Shown piece by piece: positions 1-8,871 of a DNA stretch of 64,000 bases. The DNA is taken from positions 868,001 through 932,000 of the forward strand of contig NZ_CANLKW010000001.1 in the NCBI RefSeq assembly GCF_947491795.1, given 5' to 3'. The notes beneath the pieces are model-generated. The model ran no database searches. It was not told the DNA's origin and saw nothing but the letters and a program-made list of their open reading frames with translations. This DNA comes from an uncultured Roseobacter sp. (GTDB taxonomy: Bacteria > Pseudomonadota > Alphaproteobacteria > Rhodobacterales > Rhodobacteraceae). Positions within the stretch are counted from its first letter, which is position 1, and each line of letters starts with the position of its first letter. A program made the translations under genes and the position numbers.

Positions 1-1
1 T

Positions 2-520
2 GACCGCATCAAGGCAAAAGGCGGCACCGCGACGCTCGCCCCGATGGACATCACAGACATTGATGCGATGGCGACCCTGTGCCGTGGGATATTTGACCGA
101 TGGGGCAGCCTCGATCTCTGGGCGCACACGGCGGTGCATGCAGCCCCGCTGGCGCCAACGGATCACATCGACGGCAAGGATTTTGCCAAGTCCCTCAGCG
201 GCAACGTCACAGCGACATCGACCCTGATCACATTTGTGTCCCCGCTGCTGGGCCAGTCGGGCAGAGCCGTGTTTTTTGACGACCCCCGCGCGGGCCAGAA
301 ATTCTTTGGCAGCTATGGCGCAAGCAAAGCCGCCCAGATCGCTCTCGCGCGCAGCTGGCAGGCAGAGACTGTCAACACAGGCCCCAGAGTTGACATCGTG
401 ACACCTGATGCGATGCCAACCGCGACCCGTGCACGTTTCTTCCCGGGTGAAAACCGTGATACTCTGAACGATATTCACGCTCAGGCTGCGGCAGTTCTGG
501 CACAACTGCAGGTTTCTTAA
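2..520 (+). CDS. SDR family oxidoreductase, C-terminal part (partial at left edge)
   Basis: The open frame enters from the left edge with no start in the window and ends with TAA, leaving about 172 residues. The Rossmann-fold NAD(P) site would lie upstream and is not visible. The motif [13 protein letters not shown] near the middle is the YxxxK catalytic signature of short-chain dehydrogenases with the usual helix following it. The asparagine-glycine-rich middle strand is poorly conserved (a VHAAPLAP stretch where NNAG would be expected to precede), so substrate cannot be inferred. It is followed after 77 bases by surE on the same strand and may be read into it. The family call is secure; the specific function is unknown. 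Confidence 0.75.
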   Translation, partial: DRIKAKGGTATLAPMDITDIDAMATLCRGIFDRWGSLDLWAHTAVHAAPLAPTDHIDGKDFAKSLSGNVTATSTLITFVSPLLGQSGRAVFFDDPRAGQKFFGSYGASKAAQIALARSWQAETVNTGPRVDIVTPDAMPTATRARFFPGENRDTLNDIHAQAAAVLAQLQVS

Positions 521-597
521 CCACCCGGACTCCATTGGTGGCGGGCGTCGCTTGCCGCCCCCGCAACCCTCGCCTATCAAGGCGTAAAGGGGACACC

Positions 598-1383
598 ATG
601 CGCATTCTTATTACAAACGACGACGGGATCAACGCCCCGGGGCTGAAAGTGCTTGCAGATATTGCCGCAGAGATCGCCGGCACGGGTGGTGAAGTCTGGA
701 CAGTGGCGCCTGCGTTCGAGCAATCCGGCGTCGGGCACTGCATCAGCTATACGCACCCGATGATGATCGCGGAAATGGGGCCACGCCGCTTTGCCGCCGA
801 AGGCTCCCCGGCAGACTGTGTGCTGGCCGGTCTGCACGACGTGATGAAGGACGGCCCGCCCGATCTGGTGCTTTCCGGCGTGAACCGTGGCAACAACTCT
901 GCGGAAAACACGCTCTATTCCGGGACCATCGGCGGCGCGATGGAAGCAGCCCTTCAGGGCGTACCGGCGATTGCCCTGTCTCAGTACTATGGTCCTGCCA
1001 ATAACCAGCTCGACAATCCGTTCGAGGCCAGCGCCGTTCATGGCGCAGATGTCGTGCGCCGGATTCTCGCCCATACCCCCACGGAAACCAGCGGCTACCG
1101 GTTGTTCTATAACGTGAATTTCCCACCTGTACCCGCCGATGGTGTCAAAGGAACGCGCCTGTCACGGCAGGGTCTGCGGACCGGTACCGGGTTTTCGACA
1201 GAACCGCACATGTCGCCTTCGGGGCGGCGGTTCCTGTGGATCCGCGGCGGCGATCAGCAGGTCAAAACGGCAGCGGGCACAGATGCAGCTGACAACCTTG
1301 AAGGATACATTTCGGTCACGCCGATGCGCGCAGACCTGACGGCATATGACGTGATGGAGGGGCTGGAAGGCATCGCAACATGA
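598..1383 (+). CDS. surE: 5'/3'-nucleotidase SurE
   Basis: SurE is a divalent-metal-dependent nucleoside monophosphate phosphatase acting in the cytoplasm, linked to stationary-phase survival. The N-terminus [10 protein letters not shown] carries the metal-binding Asp8-Asp9 pair, followed by the SGVGH serine region and the SGVNRGNN asparagine motif near residue 95, all diagnostic of the family. The length of 261 residues is normal. The ATG at 598 is chosen over an upstream TTG because AAGGGGA sits 6 bases before it and the family always starts at this MRIL motif. Its stop overlaps the pcm start in an ATGA, so the two are translationally coupled, the conserved surE-pcm order. Confidence 0.96.
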   Translation: MRILITNDDGINAPGLKVLADIAAEIAGTGGEVWTVAPAFEQSGVGHCISYTHPMMIAEMGPRRFAAEGSPADCVLAGLHDVMKDGPPDLVLSGVNRGNNSAENTLYSGTIGGAMEAALQGVPAIALSQYYGPANNQLDNPFEASAVHGADVVRRILAHTPTETSGYRLFYNVNFPPVPADGVKGTRLSRQGLRTGTGFSTEPHMSPSGRRFLWIRGGDQQVKTAAGTDAADNLEGYISVTPMRADLTAYDVMEGLEGIAT

Positions 1384-2024
1384 CGGGTGACGCAGAGCGC
1401 AAGATGCAGTTTCTCTACGCTCTGCGCTCACGCGGAGTAACAGACAAACGTGTGCTGCAGGCCATGGAATCGATAGATCGCGGGCCGTTCATCCGGGGCA
1501 TTTTTTCTGACCGTGCTTACGAGGATATGCCCCTGCCGATCGCCTGCGGGCAGACCATCAGCCAGCCCTCCATTGTGGGGCTGATGACCCAGGCGCTGAA
1601 AATCTCTCCCCGCGACAAGGTGCTCGAAGTCGGCACCGGCTCAGGCTACCAGGCCGCTGTGCTCAGTCGCCTCGCCCGCCGCGTCTATACCGTCGACCGT
1701 TACAGCCGTCTTGTACGGGAAGCCCGCACGCTTTTTGACGAAATGGACCTGACAAACATCACGGCGATCACGGCCGATGGCAGCTTTGGTCTGCCTGATC
1801 AGGCGCCGTTTGACAGGATCATCGTGACCGCAGCGGCCGAGGATCCGCCGGGGACGCTGCTGGGTCAGCTGAAAACGGGCGGTATCATGGTTGTACCTGT
1901 CGGGCAGTCGGATGCGGTCCAGCATCTGATCGTCGCCCGCAAGACCGAAAACGGCGTCGAATACGAAGAACTCCGCCAGGTCCGTTTTGTGCCCTTGCTC
2001 GAAGGCTTGGGTAAGGACACATAA
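1380..2024 (+). CDS. pcm: protein-L-isoaspartate O-methyltransferase
   Basis: This enzyme transfers a methyl group from S-adenosylmethionine to isoaspartyl residues in age-damaged proteins, starting their repair in the cytoplasm. The 214-residue protein has the family N-terminal helix region, the motif [17 protein letters not shown], which contacts the substrate, and the SAM-binding loop [15 protein letters not shown] near residue 80. The start overlaps the surE stop by four bases. It sits between surE and an nlpD-like gene, the arrangement known from many proteobacteria. A possible promoter for the next gene lies across its last codons. Confidence 0.95.
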   Translation: MTGDAERKMQFLYALRSRGVTDKRVLQAMESIDRGPFIRGIFSDRAYEDMPLPIACGQTISQPSIVGLMTQALKISPRDKVLEVGTGSGYQAAVLSRLARRVYTVDRYSRLVREARTLFDEMDLTNITAITADGSFGLPDQAPFDRIIVTAAAEDPPGTLLGQLKTGGIMVVPVGQSDAVQHLIVARKTENGVEYEELRQVRFVPLLEGLGKDT

Positions 2025-2035
2025 GCTGCTATATT
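2007..2035 (+). promoter_or_regulatory. candidate sigma-70 promoter for the NlpD-like gene
   Basis: TTGGGT at 2007-2012 and TATATT at 2030-2035 are separated by exactly 17 bases. The element straddles the pcm stop codon and would start transcription about 50 bases before the NlpD-like gene, letting it be made independently of surE-pcm. The -35 half is weak; this rests on pattern matching only. Confidence 0.33.
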
Positions 2036-2091
2036 GCGTTTAAGACAGCCGGAACAACCGGCGGGCCGCAAGGCACTTTGAGGACAAGCAG

Positions 2092-3282
2092 ATGACCCGG
2101 ACATACCCGCGCGCGCGCGTACACATTGCACTGACAGCCACCAGCGCATTGTTTTTGCTGGCTGCCTGTGACCAGCCCCTGGACTTTGATCTGCGGGGCG
2201 GCGGCTTTGGCACAGCAGAAGCGGCCAGCTCAGTACAGACCACGGCACGGCCAGCCCCCGACAACCGCGGTGTGATTTCCTACCCCACCTATCAGGTTGC
2301 CGTCGCGAACCGCGGAGAAACAATTGACGATATTGCCACGCGTCTTGGTGTAAATGCAGCAGATCTCGCCCGCTTTAACGGAATTGAACAGTCTGTACCG
2401 CTGCGCGAGGGCGAGGTCGTTGCGCTGCCAGACCGTGTCGCCGAGCCAACGGTGGCACCCGGATCCGTACAGCCCGGCGCGGTCGATATCGGCTCGCTTG
2501 CGGGCGGCGCGATTGACCGCGCACCACAAAGCAGCAGTCCCGCGGCCTCGGGTGTGCAAACCGCCGCCCTGCCCCCGGCGTCCGGCACGGCAACGGATGC
2601 GCCGGCACAGGAGCCTGTCCGCCACAAAGTAGAACGCGGCGAGACCGCTTTTACAATCTCGCGCCTCTACAACGTGCCGGTGGCGTCTCTGGCCGAATGG
2701 AACGGTCTGGGACCGGATTTCGCCATCAGAGAAGGCCAGTTCCTGCTGATCCCCGTTGCCCGCCAGGCGCCACCGAGAACGGCAGCAGCGGCACCGGTTA
2801 CCCAGCCCGGAGAAGGCACGCCGACCCCTGCACCACCCAGTTCGGCCAAACCTTTGCCGGATCCGGAGCCTGTTGCCGCCGCACCTGAGCCCCGGATAGA
2901 TGTGGGCGAAGAAACCATTGCCAGTGAAACAGCACGGATGGTGTTCCCGCTGGACGGCACAATTGTCCGCAGTTTTTCCAAAGACAAAAACCCCGGGATC
3001 GATATCAAAGCGCCCCCCGGCAGCCCCGTGCTGGCGGCAGAGGCCGGTGTGGTTGGTTCGGTCCTTGTGGATACCGATGGTGTTCCGATCATCGTTCTGC
3101 GGCATGAACCGCAACTGCTGACCGCCTATGTGAACGTGGCCGAATACACCGTCAAAAAGGGCGATACGGTCAAGCGCGGTCAGCAAATCGGAAAACTTGG
3201 GTCGGAAGCGAACGCCTTTTTGCACTTTGAAGTGATTGAAGGCGGTCTGGAGCGTGTCGACCCGATGCTCTACCTCAGATAG
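2092..3282 (+). CDS. NlpD-like LysM/M23 lipoprotein (probable amidase activator)
   Basis: This is a 396-residue exported lipoprotein. An N-terminal signal ends in the lipobox LLAAC with Cys26. Two LysM peptidoglycan-binding domains follow at about residues 67-113 and 178-222, joined by Ala/Pro-rich linkers, and an M23 (LytM) domain fills 283-396. The catalytic motifs look degenerate: the first zinc motif reads NPGIDIKA with Asn where the His of HxxxD is expected, and AYVNV replaces the usual HxH, while HFEV at the end is kept. E. coli NlpD has the same degeneracy and activates the amidase AmiC rather than cutting itself, so I infer the same role in daughter-cell separation. RBS GAGGA precedes the ATG. 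It is the third gene of the surE-pcm-nlpD cluster. Confidence 0.88.
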   Translation: MTRTYPRARVHIALTATSALFLLAACDQPLDFDLRGGGFGTAEAASSVQTTARPAPDNRGVISYPTYQVAVANRGETIDDIATRLGVNAADLARFNGIEQSVPLREGEVVALPDRVAEPTVAPGSVQPGAVDIGSLAGGAIDRAPQSSSPAASGVQTAALPPASGTATDAPAQEPVRHKVERGETAFTISRLYNVPVASLAEWNGLGPDFAIREGQFLLIPVARQAPPRTAAAAPVTQPGEGTPTPAPPSSAKPLPDPEPVAAAPEPRIDVGEETIASETARMVFPLDGTIVRSFSKDKNPGIDIKAPPGSPVLAAEAGVVGSVLVDTDGVPIIVLRHEPQLLTAYVNVAEYTVKKGDTVKRGQQIGKLGSEANAFLHFEVIEGGLERVDPMLYLR

Positions 3283-3576
3283 CGGACAAACGGGCTGGTT
3301 CCGCCTTGCGGGGGCACTTTCCAAAAATTACCCGGTCTTTGTCACAATTGCGATTGGCATCGCCACAGCTACGCCGTGTTTCTGGTTCAGAAACAGTCAG
3401 GAGAAACTGCCTGACGGAGCTTTGACATGTCCAATCCAACGACCGCCGGAACATGCGTGTCTGCATCCTTCAGCCTGACAAACAGCCCTGACCGCAAAAC
3501 CCGGTCTTTGCAGATCACGTTGCTGAACCCAAGGGGGCAGCAGCGCCAGACTGCAGAAATTATTCTGTTTCCGGGG
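3283..3576. other. intergenic region between convergent genes
   Basis: These 294 bases separate the NlpD-like gene and the DUF815 ATPase, which converge here. I see no supported gene and no hairpin with a T-run. A weak inverted repeat (TCAGG, 8-base loop, CCTGA) lies near 3400-3418. Nothing else stands out. Confidence 0.5.
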
Positions 3577-4425
3577 TCAGCTCTTGCTCAGCGCAACGCC
3601 CTGCCGTCCTGCAAGATCAGTAAAATACTGCCAGGCCACACGTCCTGAACGGGACCCGCGCGTCGCCTGCCATTCTATGGCCTCTGCACGCAGAGCGTCG
3701 TCTGAAATTTCAACGCCCCAGGCATCACAATATCCCCGGATCATGCTCAGGTATTCATCCTGATCACAGGGATGAAAACCCAGCCAAAGACCAAAGCGGT
3801 CCGACAGGGACACCTTTTCTTCCACAGCCTCGGAAGGGTTGATCGCGGTCCCACGTTCGTTTTCGATCATATCGCGCGGCATCAGGTGGCGGCGGTTCGA
3901 GGTTGCGTACAGCACCACATTGTCTGGCCGTCCTTCAATACCCCCGTCCAGAACCGCCTTCAGGCTCTTGTAGTGAGCATCGTCATGGCCAAAACTGAGA
4001 TCATCGCAAAACAGGATAAACCGGTACGGCACATCCCGCAGCAGGTTCAGCAGGCGCCCGACCGACGGAAGGTCTTCCCGGTGCAGTTCAACAATCCGCA
4101 GCTCTTCATGTATCGCATGAACTTTCGCGTGCACTGATTTGACAAGGCTGGATTTACCCATGCCCCGTGCACCCCAGAGCAATGCATTGTTTGCAGGCAG
4201 TCCACGTGCAAACTGAGTGGTATTCGCGAGCAGCGTATCCCGCGCCTGGTCCACCCCGATCAGCAGATCCAGATCGACCCGCGCAACGTCCCGGACCGGT
4301 TCAAGCCGGTCTGGTGCCGTGTGCCAGACAAAAGCCGGGGCACCGGAGAAATCCGGGGCGGCCATCGGTGCCGGCGCAAGACGTTCCAACGCTGCGGCAA
4401 TCCGGTCCATCGGGTCGTCAATCAC
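3577..4425 (-). CDS. DUF815-family AAA-type ATPase
   Basis: This is a 282-residue cytoplasmic ATP-binding protein. The Walker A motif [12 protein letters not shown] is at about residue 85, Walker B is [10 protein letters not shown] near 138, and a sensor-like [13 protein letters not shown] follows, which together match the DUF815 family of AAA-like proteins. No substrate or partner has been assigned to the family to my knowledge. Its start overlaps the tatC stop in an ATGA, so it is co-translated with the Tat translocase genes. The family call is firm; a link to protein export would be inference from position only. Confidence 0.85.
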   Translation of the reverse strand: MIDDPMDRIAAALERLAPAPMAAPDFSGAPAFVWHTAPDRLEPVRDVARVDLDLLIGVDQARDTLLANTTQFARGLPANNALLWGARGMGKSSLVKSVHAKVHAIHEELRIVELHREDLPSVGRLLNLLRDVPYRFILFCDDLSFGHDDAHYKSLKAVLDGGIEGRPDNVVLYATSNRRHLMPRDMIENERGTAINPSEAVEEKVSLSDRFGLWLGFHPCDQDEYLSMIRGYCDAWGVEISDDALRAEAIEWQATRGSRSGRVAWQYFTDLAGRQGVALSKS

Positions 4426-5276
4426 GATGCGGCATCCCCGTCTTCGTCATCATAGTACCCTTCGGCACGCAGTTTGGCCTCGCGCTTCTTCTCAACCCGC
4501 CTCACCAGAAAGATCGAAACTTCGTAAAGACCATAGACCACGACAAACAGGATGACCTGGGTGATGACATCAGGCGGTGTCACAAGCGCTGCCAGCACTA
4601 GGATCGCGACAACCGCATATTTGCGCACATTGCCGAGCCCTTCGGCGCTGACCAGACCGGCCTTGCCCATCAGCGTCAGCAATACCGGCAGCTGAAAACA
4701 CATGCCAAAGGCCACGATGAACTTGATCGTCAGGTTCAGATATTCCTGAGCAGACCCCTGAAATACGACACTCAGCCCGGGGGACACTGCAGGGTCGCCC
4801 ACGACCGCTTCGCCCTCGGCACCAAACTGCTGAAAACCAAGAAAGAAATCATAGGCCAGCGGCGTCACAACGTAGAACGCAAAAGACGCGCCCAGCAAAA
4901 ACATCACCGGAGACGAGATCAGAAACGGCAGGAATGCACCTTTTTCATTTTTGTAGAGCCCGGGCGCTACGAACCGCCACATCTGATGCGCAATCACGGG
5001 AAAAGACAGCATGAACCCGCCCAGAAGGGAGACTTTGATCGCGACAAAGAAGCCCTCCTGCGGGCTGATAAAGATCAGATCACAGTCCTGCCCGCGTTCG
5101 GCCAACACTGTACACAGCGGGTCGGTCAGGAAGTTGAAAATCGGCGTGGCCACCGTGAAACAGATGATCATGCCAACAAGAAACGCCAGCACTGACCGGA
5201 TCAGGCGTGTTCGAAGCTCCGTCAGATGTTCAATCAGCGGGGCGGCACTGTCGTCCATTTCGTCTGAAGCACTCAT
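4422..5276 (-). CDS. tatC: twin-arginine translocase subunit TatC
   Basis: TatC is the inner-membrane receptor that binds twin-arginine signal peptides and forms the core of the Tat pathway for folded proteins. The 284-residue sequence opens with the conserved cytoplasmic motif [16 protein letters not shown], then six hydrophobic segments including [17 protein letters not shown] after the second, with the conserved Pro and Phe residues of the family. A charged Lys/Glu/Asp tail ends the protein. Start and stop overlap tatB and the DUF815 gene by four bases each. Length is slightly above the E. coli protein because of a periplasmic insert around residues 160-180. Confidence 0.97.
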   Translation of the reverse strand: MSASDEMDDSAAPLIEHLTELRTRLIRSVLAFLVGMIICFTVATPIFNFLTDPLCTVLAERGQDCDLIFISPQEGFFVAIKVSLLGGFMLSFPVIAHQMWRFVAPGLYKNEKGAFLPFLISSPVMFLLGASFAFYVVTPLAYDFFLGFQQFGAEGEAVVGDPAVSPGLSVVFQGSAQEYLNLTIKFIVAFGMCFQLPVLLTLMGKAGLVSAEGLGNVRKYAVVAILVLAALVTPPDVITQVILFVVVYGLYEVSIFLVRRVEKKREAKLRAEGYYDDEDGDAAS

Positions 5277-5719
5277 GTTTCACTCTTTGGTGCCGGGGTC
5301 ACCTCTGCCTCGAGAGCCGCGGCTTTGTCCTGCGCCTCCTGAGCCTCGCGCAGCTTACGGTCGGCGGCAGCACGGGCGGTGGCCGCCTGGATTTTCCTGG
5401 TCTGTTCGGCGCGTTCTGCCGACAGTTTGCCCGTCTCAGAGTCGGGATCGAACTTCCCAAGGTCCGCAGCCGCGTTCTTGACCCCGTCCATGGCCGAATT
5501 CACAGGGTTTGTTGCTGCTTTCAGCCCCTTGGCCATGTCTTTGACACCGGCATCATCCGCGGCGTCATTCATCGCCCGGCTGAACTCGCGCGCCATACCC
5601 TTGGCCTTGCCGACGAACTGACCGATTGTCCGGAACAGCACGGGCAGATCTTTGGGTCCTATGACAATCAGTGCGACGATGCCGATAACCAGCATCTCCG
5701 TCCAGCCAAGGTCAAACAT
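5273..5719 (-). CDS. tatB: twin-arginine translocase subunit TatB
   Basis: This is a 148-residue single-span membrane protein with the pattern [19 protein letters not shown] followed by [15 protein letters not shown], the TatB signature with its glutamate in the membrane segment and Gly-Pro hinge. An amphipathic helix and a long charged Ala/Lys/Glu tail, likely coiled-coil, follow. TatB works with TatC in signal peptide recognition. It begins 3 bases after the tatA stop and its own stop overlaps tatC, so tatABC is a single translational unit. Confidence 0.95.
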   Translation of the reverse strand: MFDLGWTEMLVIGIVALIVIGPKDLPVLFRTIGQFVGKAKGMAREFSRAMNDAADDAGVKDMAKGLKAATNPVNSAMDGVKNAAADLGKFDPDSETGKLSAERAEQTRKIQAATARAAADRKLREAQEAQDKAAALEAEVTPAPKSET

Positions 5720-5722
5720 GGA

Positions 5723-5935
5723 TCAGACCTTGTCTTTTTCAGACTCAGGTGTGACGTCCTTTGCTTCCTCAGAAGCGTTGGCGATCTCGTCCTGACCTTC
5801 GCTGATACCCTTTTTGAACGATGTGATGCCTTTGCCCACCTCACCCATAAGGCTCGAAATCTTGCCGCGGCCGAAAAGTACCAGCACCACAACAGCGATC
5901 AGCAGAAGGCCGGGAAGGCCGATATTGTTCAACAT
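5723..5935 (-). CDS. tatA: twin-arginine translocase subunit TatA
   Basis: This 70-residue protein has one membrane span near residues 5-22 and the motif [18 protein letters not shown], matching the TatA FGxxKLPxLgxxlGkgi pattern. It then has a charged tail. TatA oligomers form the transient passage for folded substrates. GGGAG lies 7 bases before the ATG. It is the first gene of tatABC and is transcribed away from the palindrome-rich region at 6080-6114. The fasciclin lipoprotein at 42.4 kb is a plausible client of this pathway. Confidence 0.95.
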   Translation of the reverse strand: MLNNIGLPGLLLIAVVVLVLFGRGKISSLMGEVGKGITSFKKGISEGQDEIANASEEAKDVTPESEKDKV

Positions 5936-6079
5936 GAAATTTCTCCCATCAGGTCACGACCCGCAGGATCGGGTCTGTCCTGTGTTGTTTAGGCAATCGC
6001 TCCAGGCAGCAGAAGCCCTGACGCACCATGCTCGGCCGGTAATCGGGCCGCAAAGCACAAAATTTACTCCTCGTCAAAC

Positions 6080-6114
6080 ACAACTGACAGGTTTATGTCA
6101 GTTGTAACCTGTCA
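6080..6114. promoter_or_regulatory. interleaved inverted repeats, probable operator between tatA and the WYL-regulator operon
   Basis: Two perfect inverted repeats overlap here. ACAACTGACA (6080-6089) pairs with TGTCAGTTGT (6096-6105) across 6 bases, and TGACAGGTT (6085-6093) pairs with AACCTGTCA (6106-6114) across 12 bases. The block ends 33 bases before the start codon at 6148, where a promoter would be expected. The second gene of that operon encodes a DNA-binding WYL regulator, so autoregulation is the simplest reading. It could also act on tatA, read in the opposite direction. No RNA polymerase site is clear. Confidence 0.6.
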
Positions 6115-6147
6115 AAAGCGCATCAGACGCACATGAAAGGATACACA

Positions 6148-6525
6148 ATGCGCTTTATCACTCTGACGACGGCTCTTATCACCTTTGCGGCAGCCGATAC
6201 CGCACGCGCCGGTGCGGACACGCCCGTTGCAGAAATAGTCACCTTCCGGCTGGTGGAGGGCGCGGACCAGGCGGCCTTTGCAGAGGCGGCCAGTGGCATG
6301 ACGCCCTACCTTGAAGGCACCGGCGCCATAATCTCCCGCACGCTGAGCGCTGATGAAACCGGTCTGTGGACAGATCATATCACCTGGACCTCGATGCACG
6401 CCGCAAAGGAAGCGGCTGCGGCCATGATGCAGCAGCCCGAAGCAGGCCCATTTATGTCGCTGATTGATCCCGATTCCGTCATCATGCGGCACGCGCCCAT
6501 CCGGTTTTCGCTTAAAATGGAGTGA
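6148..6525 (+). CDS. exported small protein, dimeric alpha-beta barrel (antibiotic monooxygenase-like)
   Basis: This is a 125-residue protein with a cleavable signal peptide (MRFITLTTALITFAAADTARA). The mature part follows the pattern of ferredoxin-like dimeric alpha-beta barrel proteins: a first strand VAEIVTFRLVEGADQAAF, a helix, then strands around LSADETGLWTDHITWTS and a C-terminal strand after a helix. No catalytic residues can be named. The ATG at 6148 is preferred to the one at 6133 because AAAGGA sits 6 bases upstream. A WYL regulator follows one base after the stop, so both are likely controlled together by the palindromes upstream. Confidence 0.65.
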   Translation: MRFITLTTALITFAAADTARAGADTPVAEIVTFRLVEGADQAAFAEAASGMTPYLEGTGAIISRTLSADETGLWTDHITWTSMHAAKEAAAAMMQQPEAGPFMSLIDPDSVIMRHAPIRFSLKME

Positions 6526-6526
6526 T

Positions 6527-7192
6527 ATGCGCCGCACCGACCGCCTTTTCGACATCATCCAGATCCTGCGTGACGGCAAACTGCACCGCGCGCAGGACAT
6601 TGCGGAGCGTCTGGAGGTGTCGGTGCGTACGATTTACAGGGACATGGATACGCTGGTCGCCTCCGGTGTTCCGGTCGAAGGGGAGCGCGGCGTTGGATAT
6701 ATGATCACCGCGGCGATCACCCTGCCCCCGCTGAACCTGACGGTGGCAGAACTGGAGGCACTCAATCTGGGCATGGCCATCGTCGCAGAGGCAGCAGACC
6801 CCGATCTGAAATCTGCAGCCCTCAGCCTGGCGGATAAGGTGGATGCGGTACTGCCCACCCAGGTGGTCGCCGAGGCAGACGCCTGGAAATTCGCGGTCTA
6901 TCCCTTTGCCGACGCCGCGCGCGGTTTTGCCCATATGCCCACGCTGCGGGCTGCGATCCGGGCCCGTCAGAAACTTCGGCTGACCTACACGTCCATCAGG
7001 GGCGCTGTGACAATGCGGGTGATCCGCCCGCTGCACATGGAATACTGGGGCCGGGTCTGGACACTCACGGCCTGGTGCGAACTGCGCAACGAGCACCGGG
7101 TTTTCCGCGTAGATCTGATCCAGACAGCCGAAGCGCTGCCTGAGCTTTTCGTGGATGAGCCTGGCCGGACGCTGGCGGATTATGTGCCGTGA
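6527..7192 (+). CDS. YafY-type HTH transcriptional regulator with WYL domain
   Basis: This is a 221-residue DNA-binding protein. An N-terminal DeoR/HTH_11-like winged helix (RTDRLFDIIQILRDGKLHRA, then VSVRTIYRDMDTL as recognition helix) is followed by a WYL-type ligand-binding region ending in MRVIRPLHMEYWGRVWTLTAWCELRNEHRVFRVDLI. The ATG at 6527 has GGAG 5 bases before it and lies one base past the upstream stop; longer upstream reading would overlap the previous gene. It probably senses a small molecule and controls its own operon through the inverted repeats at 6080-6114. Its 3' end overlaps the convergent GST gene by 13 bases. Confidence 0.88.
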   Translation: MRRTDRLFDIIQILRDGKLHRAQDIAERLEVSVRTIYRDMDTLVASGVPVEGERGVGYMITAAITLPPLNLTVAELEALNLGMAIVAEAADPDLKSAALSLADKVDAVLPTQVVAEADAWKFAVYPFADAARGFAHMPTLRAAIRARQKLRLTYTSIRGAVTMRVIRPLHMEYWGRVWTLTAWCELRNEHRVFRVDLIQTAEALPELFVDEPGRTLADYVP

Positions 7193-8130
7193 AGCTCGAC
7201 GCGGTAGCCTGCACGCGGGAAATGCACCGCCAGGTTTCCAGCTTTTTCATCGCGGCGGGCCAGTGTGATCGTATCCGCATCTGAGGCGGTCACGATACCC
7301 GTCACGCCCTGCTCGCCACCGTCTACGTCCGGATGAACGGTAACCTCTGCACCCGGCATAATGCCCTGAGGGTCGCGCGGGTCTGTCCCAAGCGGGTCCA
7401 GCGGCTCGGTAGCCGCGGCCGCTGCAATCGCTTCTTCGGGTGTCATCGGCGAAACAGTACCATGTCCCAGCGCCGTCACATTCCGCTCCCAGCGCTCCAG
7501 ATGCGGGAACTCGGCGAGGAATTCCGGCCCCTGTGCCCAGCGGCCCCGGACAAACCACACCACATGAAAAAACTGCGCGTCAATCGCGGCCGGTGCTTCT
7601 CCCAGCAGATAGGCGCGCCCGTCTGACAGTTGCTGGTTCAGCCAGCCCATCGGCGCGCGCATCTGGGACGCCAGATGCGGCAGCGCTGCGTTGGCCGCCC
7701 GGAGCCCCGCGGCCCAGTCCGGCCCCAGATAGAGCCGCCCCCGGTCGGCAGCAAAATCCGCAGGCAGGTTGTCCCCCGCAGAGCCCAGCACGATTTTCAC
7801 CGCCAGATCGAACAGCGCGCCATCGGTCCAGCGGCTGGCCGCCCACATCATGGCCGCCTCTGTGGTGGGGAAATATGTGGGTTCGGGGAAGCGCCGCTCC
7901 AGTTCACGGATGATACAGGCGCTGTCGCAATAAATATCGGCACCAATCTGCATGACGGGTGTCCGCCTGTAGCCGCCCGTCAGCTGTGTCAGCATCGGCT
8001 TGGGTGCAAGGCGCGGGATCTCGACGTCCCGCCAGGCCAGCCCTTTGATACCAAATGCAATCCGCGCCTTTTCGGCGACCGGTGACTGCGGATAATTGTG
8101 CAGGATGATCTCAGATGTCTGGCCGCTCAT
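7180..8130 (-). CDS. glutathione S-transferase-like protein with extra C-terminal domain
   Basis: This 316-residue protein starts with a thioredoxin-like GST N-terminal domain (IILHNYPQSPVAEKARIAF, then GYRRTPVMQIGADIYCDSACIIRELE as the glutathione-contacting strand-turn-helix). A helical C-terminal GST domain extends to about residue 230. A further 75 or so residues (PGAEVTVHPDVDGGEQGVTG onward) look beta-rich and are not part of an ordinary GST. The reaction is unknown. It is the last of a minus-strand run with the Lin0512 pair and ABC ATPase, 22 bases after the preceding gene, and converges with the WYL regulator. Confidence 0.8.
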   Translation of the reverse strand: MSGQTSEIILHNYPQSPVAEKARIAFGIKGLAWRDVEIPRLAPKPMLTQLTGGYRRTPVMQIGADIYCDSACIIRELERRFPEPTYFPTTEAAMMWAASRWTDGALFDLAVKIVLGSAGDNLPADFAADRGRLYLGPDWAAGLRAANAALPHLASQMRAPMGWLNQQLSDGRAYLLGEAPAAIDAQFFHVVWFVRGRWAQGPEFLAEFPHLERWERNVTALGHGTVSPMTPEEAIAAAAATEPLDPLGTDPRDPQGIMPGAEVTVHPDVDGGEQGVTGIVTASDADTITLARRDEKAGNLAVHFPRAGYRVELHGT

Positions 8131-8152
8131 GTCGGTTGTCCTTTCGGGGGAG

Positions 8153-8518
8153 TTACGAAGACGTCTTCAGGGTCCAGCCGGTCTGCGGGGGCAGAAAGGC
8201 TTCGACGCTGGCCTGGGCCACTACAATCGGATCACCTGCGATGGTGTCCACGTTCAGCCCGCCCTTCACAACACGCACCTCGGCCTGACCACGCGGCAGA
8301 AACTCCCGCAGCGCCTCTGCGTCCACCGCATCTGGTTCCTGTACGCCAACCGTCACCTGCACGCGCATCTCGGAATGCGGCAGGTCCAGCACGCCGAAGA
8401 GCGGCAGCGAGGAGTGGCGGAACGCGTCCTCAATCGCGCGGCGTGCTGCCTTGGTATAGTCCTGGCCGTGCAGATCGTTGCCCATGCCCATTTCAATAAT
8501 CACGCGCCGCTCACCCAT
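8153..8518 (-). CDS. Lin0512 family protein, second copy
   Basis: This 121-residue cytoplasmic protein starts MGERRVIIEMGMGNDLHGQD, followed by YTKAARRAIEDAFRHSSLP, and clearly resembles the gene just upstream (the EFGMGTSLRRGDYTQAAVRG stretch there), so the two are tandem paralogues. Both match the conserved-hypothetical Lin0512 family. I chose the ATG at 8518, which has GGAG 8 bases upstream, over a TTG at 8536 that would overlap the previous gene by 26 bases. The start overlaps the preceding stop by 8 bases. The biochemical function is unknown. Confidence 0.78.
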   Translation of the reverse strand: MGERRVIIEMGMGNDLHGQDYTKAARRAIEDAFRHSSLPLFGVLDLPHSEMRVQVTVGVQEPDAVDAEALREFLPRGQAEVRVVKGGLNVDTIAGDPIVVAQASVEAFLPPQTGWTLKTSS

Positions 8519-8861
8519 CTGTCCGCTCCATGTCAAATCCGACCGTCAGTGCCACATTGGCCATAATCGTCGGGTTGCCGGTGCCTTCGGGGCGCGGGGC
8601 ATCCAGCCCGCCCATGTGGACGCGGACATCGGCATCGCCATAGGGAAAAACAGCCATGATTTCGGCCACATCGACCTGATCTGGTTGCTGAACGCCCACA
8701 TCCACGATGATCTTCATGTCTGTTTTCTCAAAGCCAAAGAGCTCTGCCAGGTTGATCGAGTTATGCCAGAGCGCGTCTTTGACGCCCCGCACTGCCGCCT
8801 GGGTATAATCGCCCCGCCGCAGCGAGGTGCCCATGCCAAATTCCACCAGAAGTCGCTGCAT
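8511..8861 (-). CDS. Lin0512 family protein, first copy
   Basis: This 116-residue protein of the Lin0512 family has the N-terminal pattern MQRLLVEFGMGTSLRRGDYT and the central motif DMKIIVDVGVQQPDQVDV, which recurs as EMRVQVTVGVQEPDAVDA in the next gene. The ATG at 8861 is supported by GAGGAGGG 4 bases upstream; a more distal start at 8888 would run into the ABC gene. It begins 10 bases after the ABC ATPase stop. An alternating strand pattern suggests an alpha/beta fold that may assemble as a hetero-oligomer with its paralogue, which is inference from gene pairing. Confidence 0.78.
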   Translation of the reverse strand: MQRLLVEFGMGTSLRRGDYTQAAVRGVKDALWHNSINLAELFGFEKTDMKIIVDVGVQQPDQVDVAEIMAVFPYGDADVRVHMGGLDAPRPEGTGNPTIMANVALTVGFDMERTDG

Positions 8862-8871
8862 CAAACCCTCC

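Noticed and set aside
3395..3420. Inverted repeat TCAGG / CCTGA between converging genes as terminator
   Set aside because: Stem is only 5 bases with no T-run on either strand.
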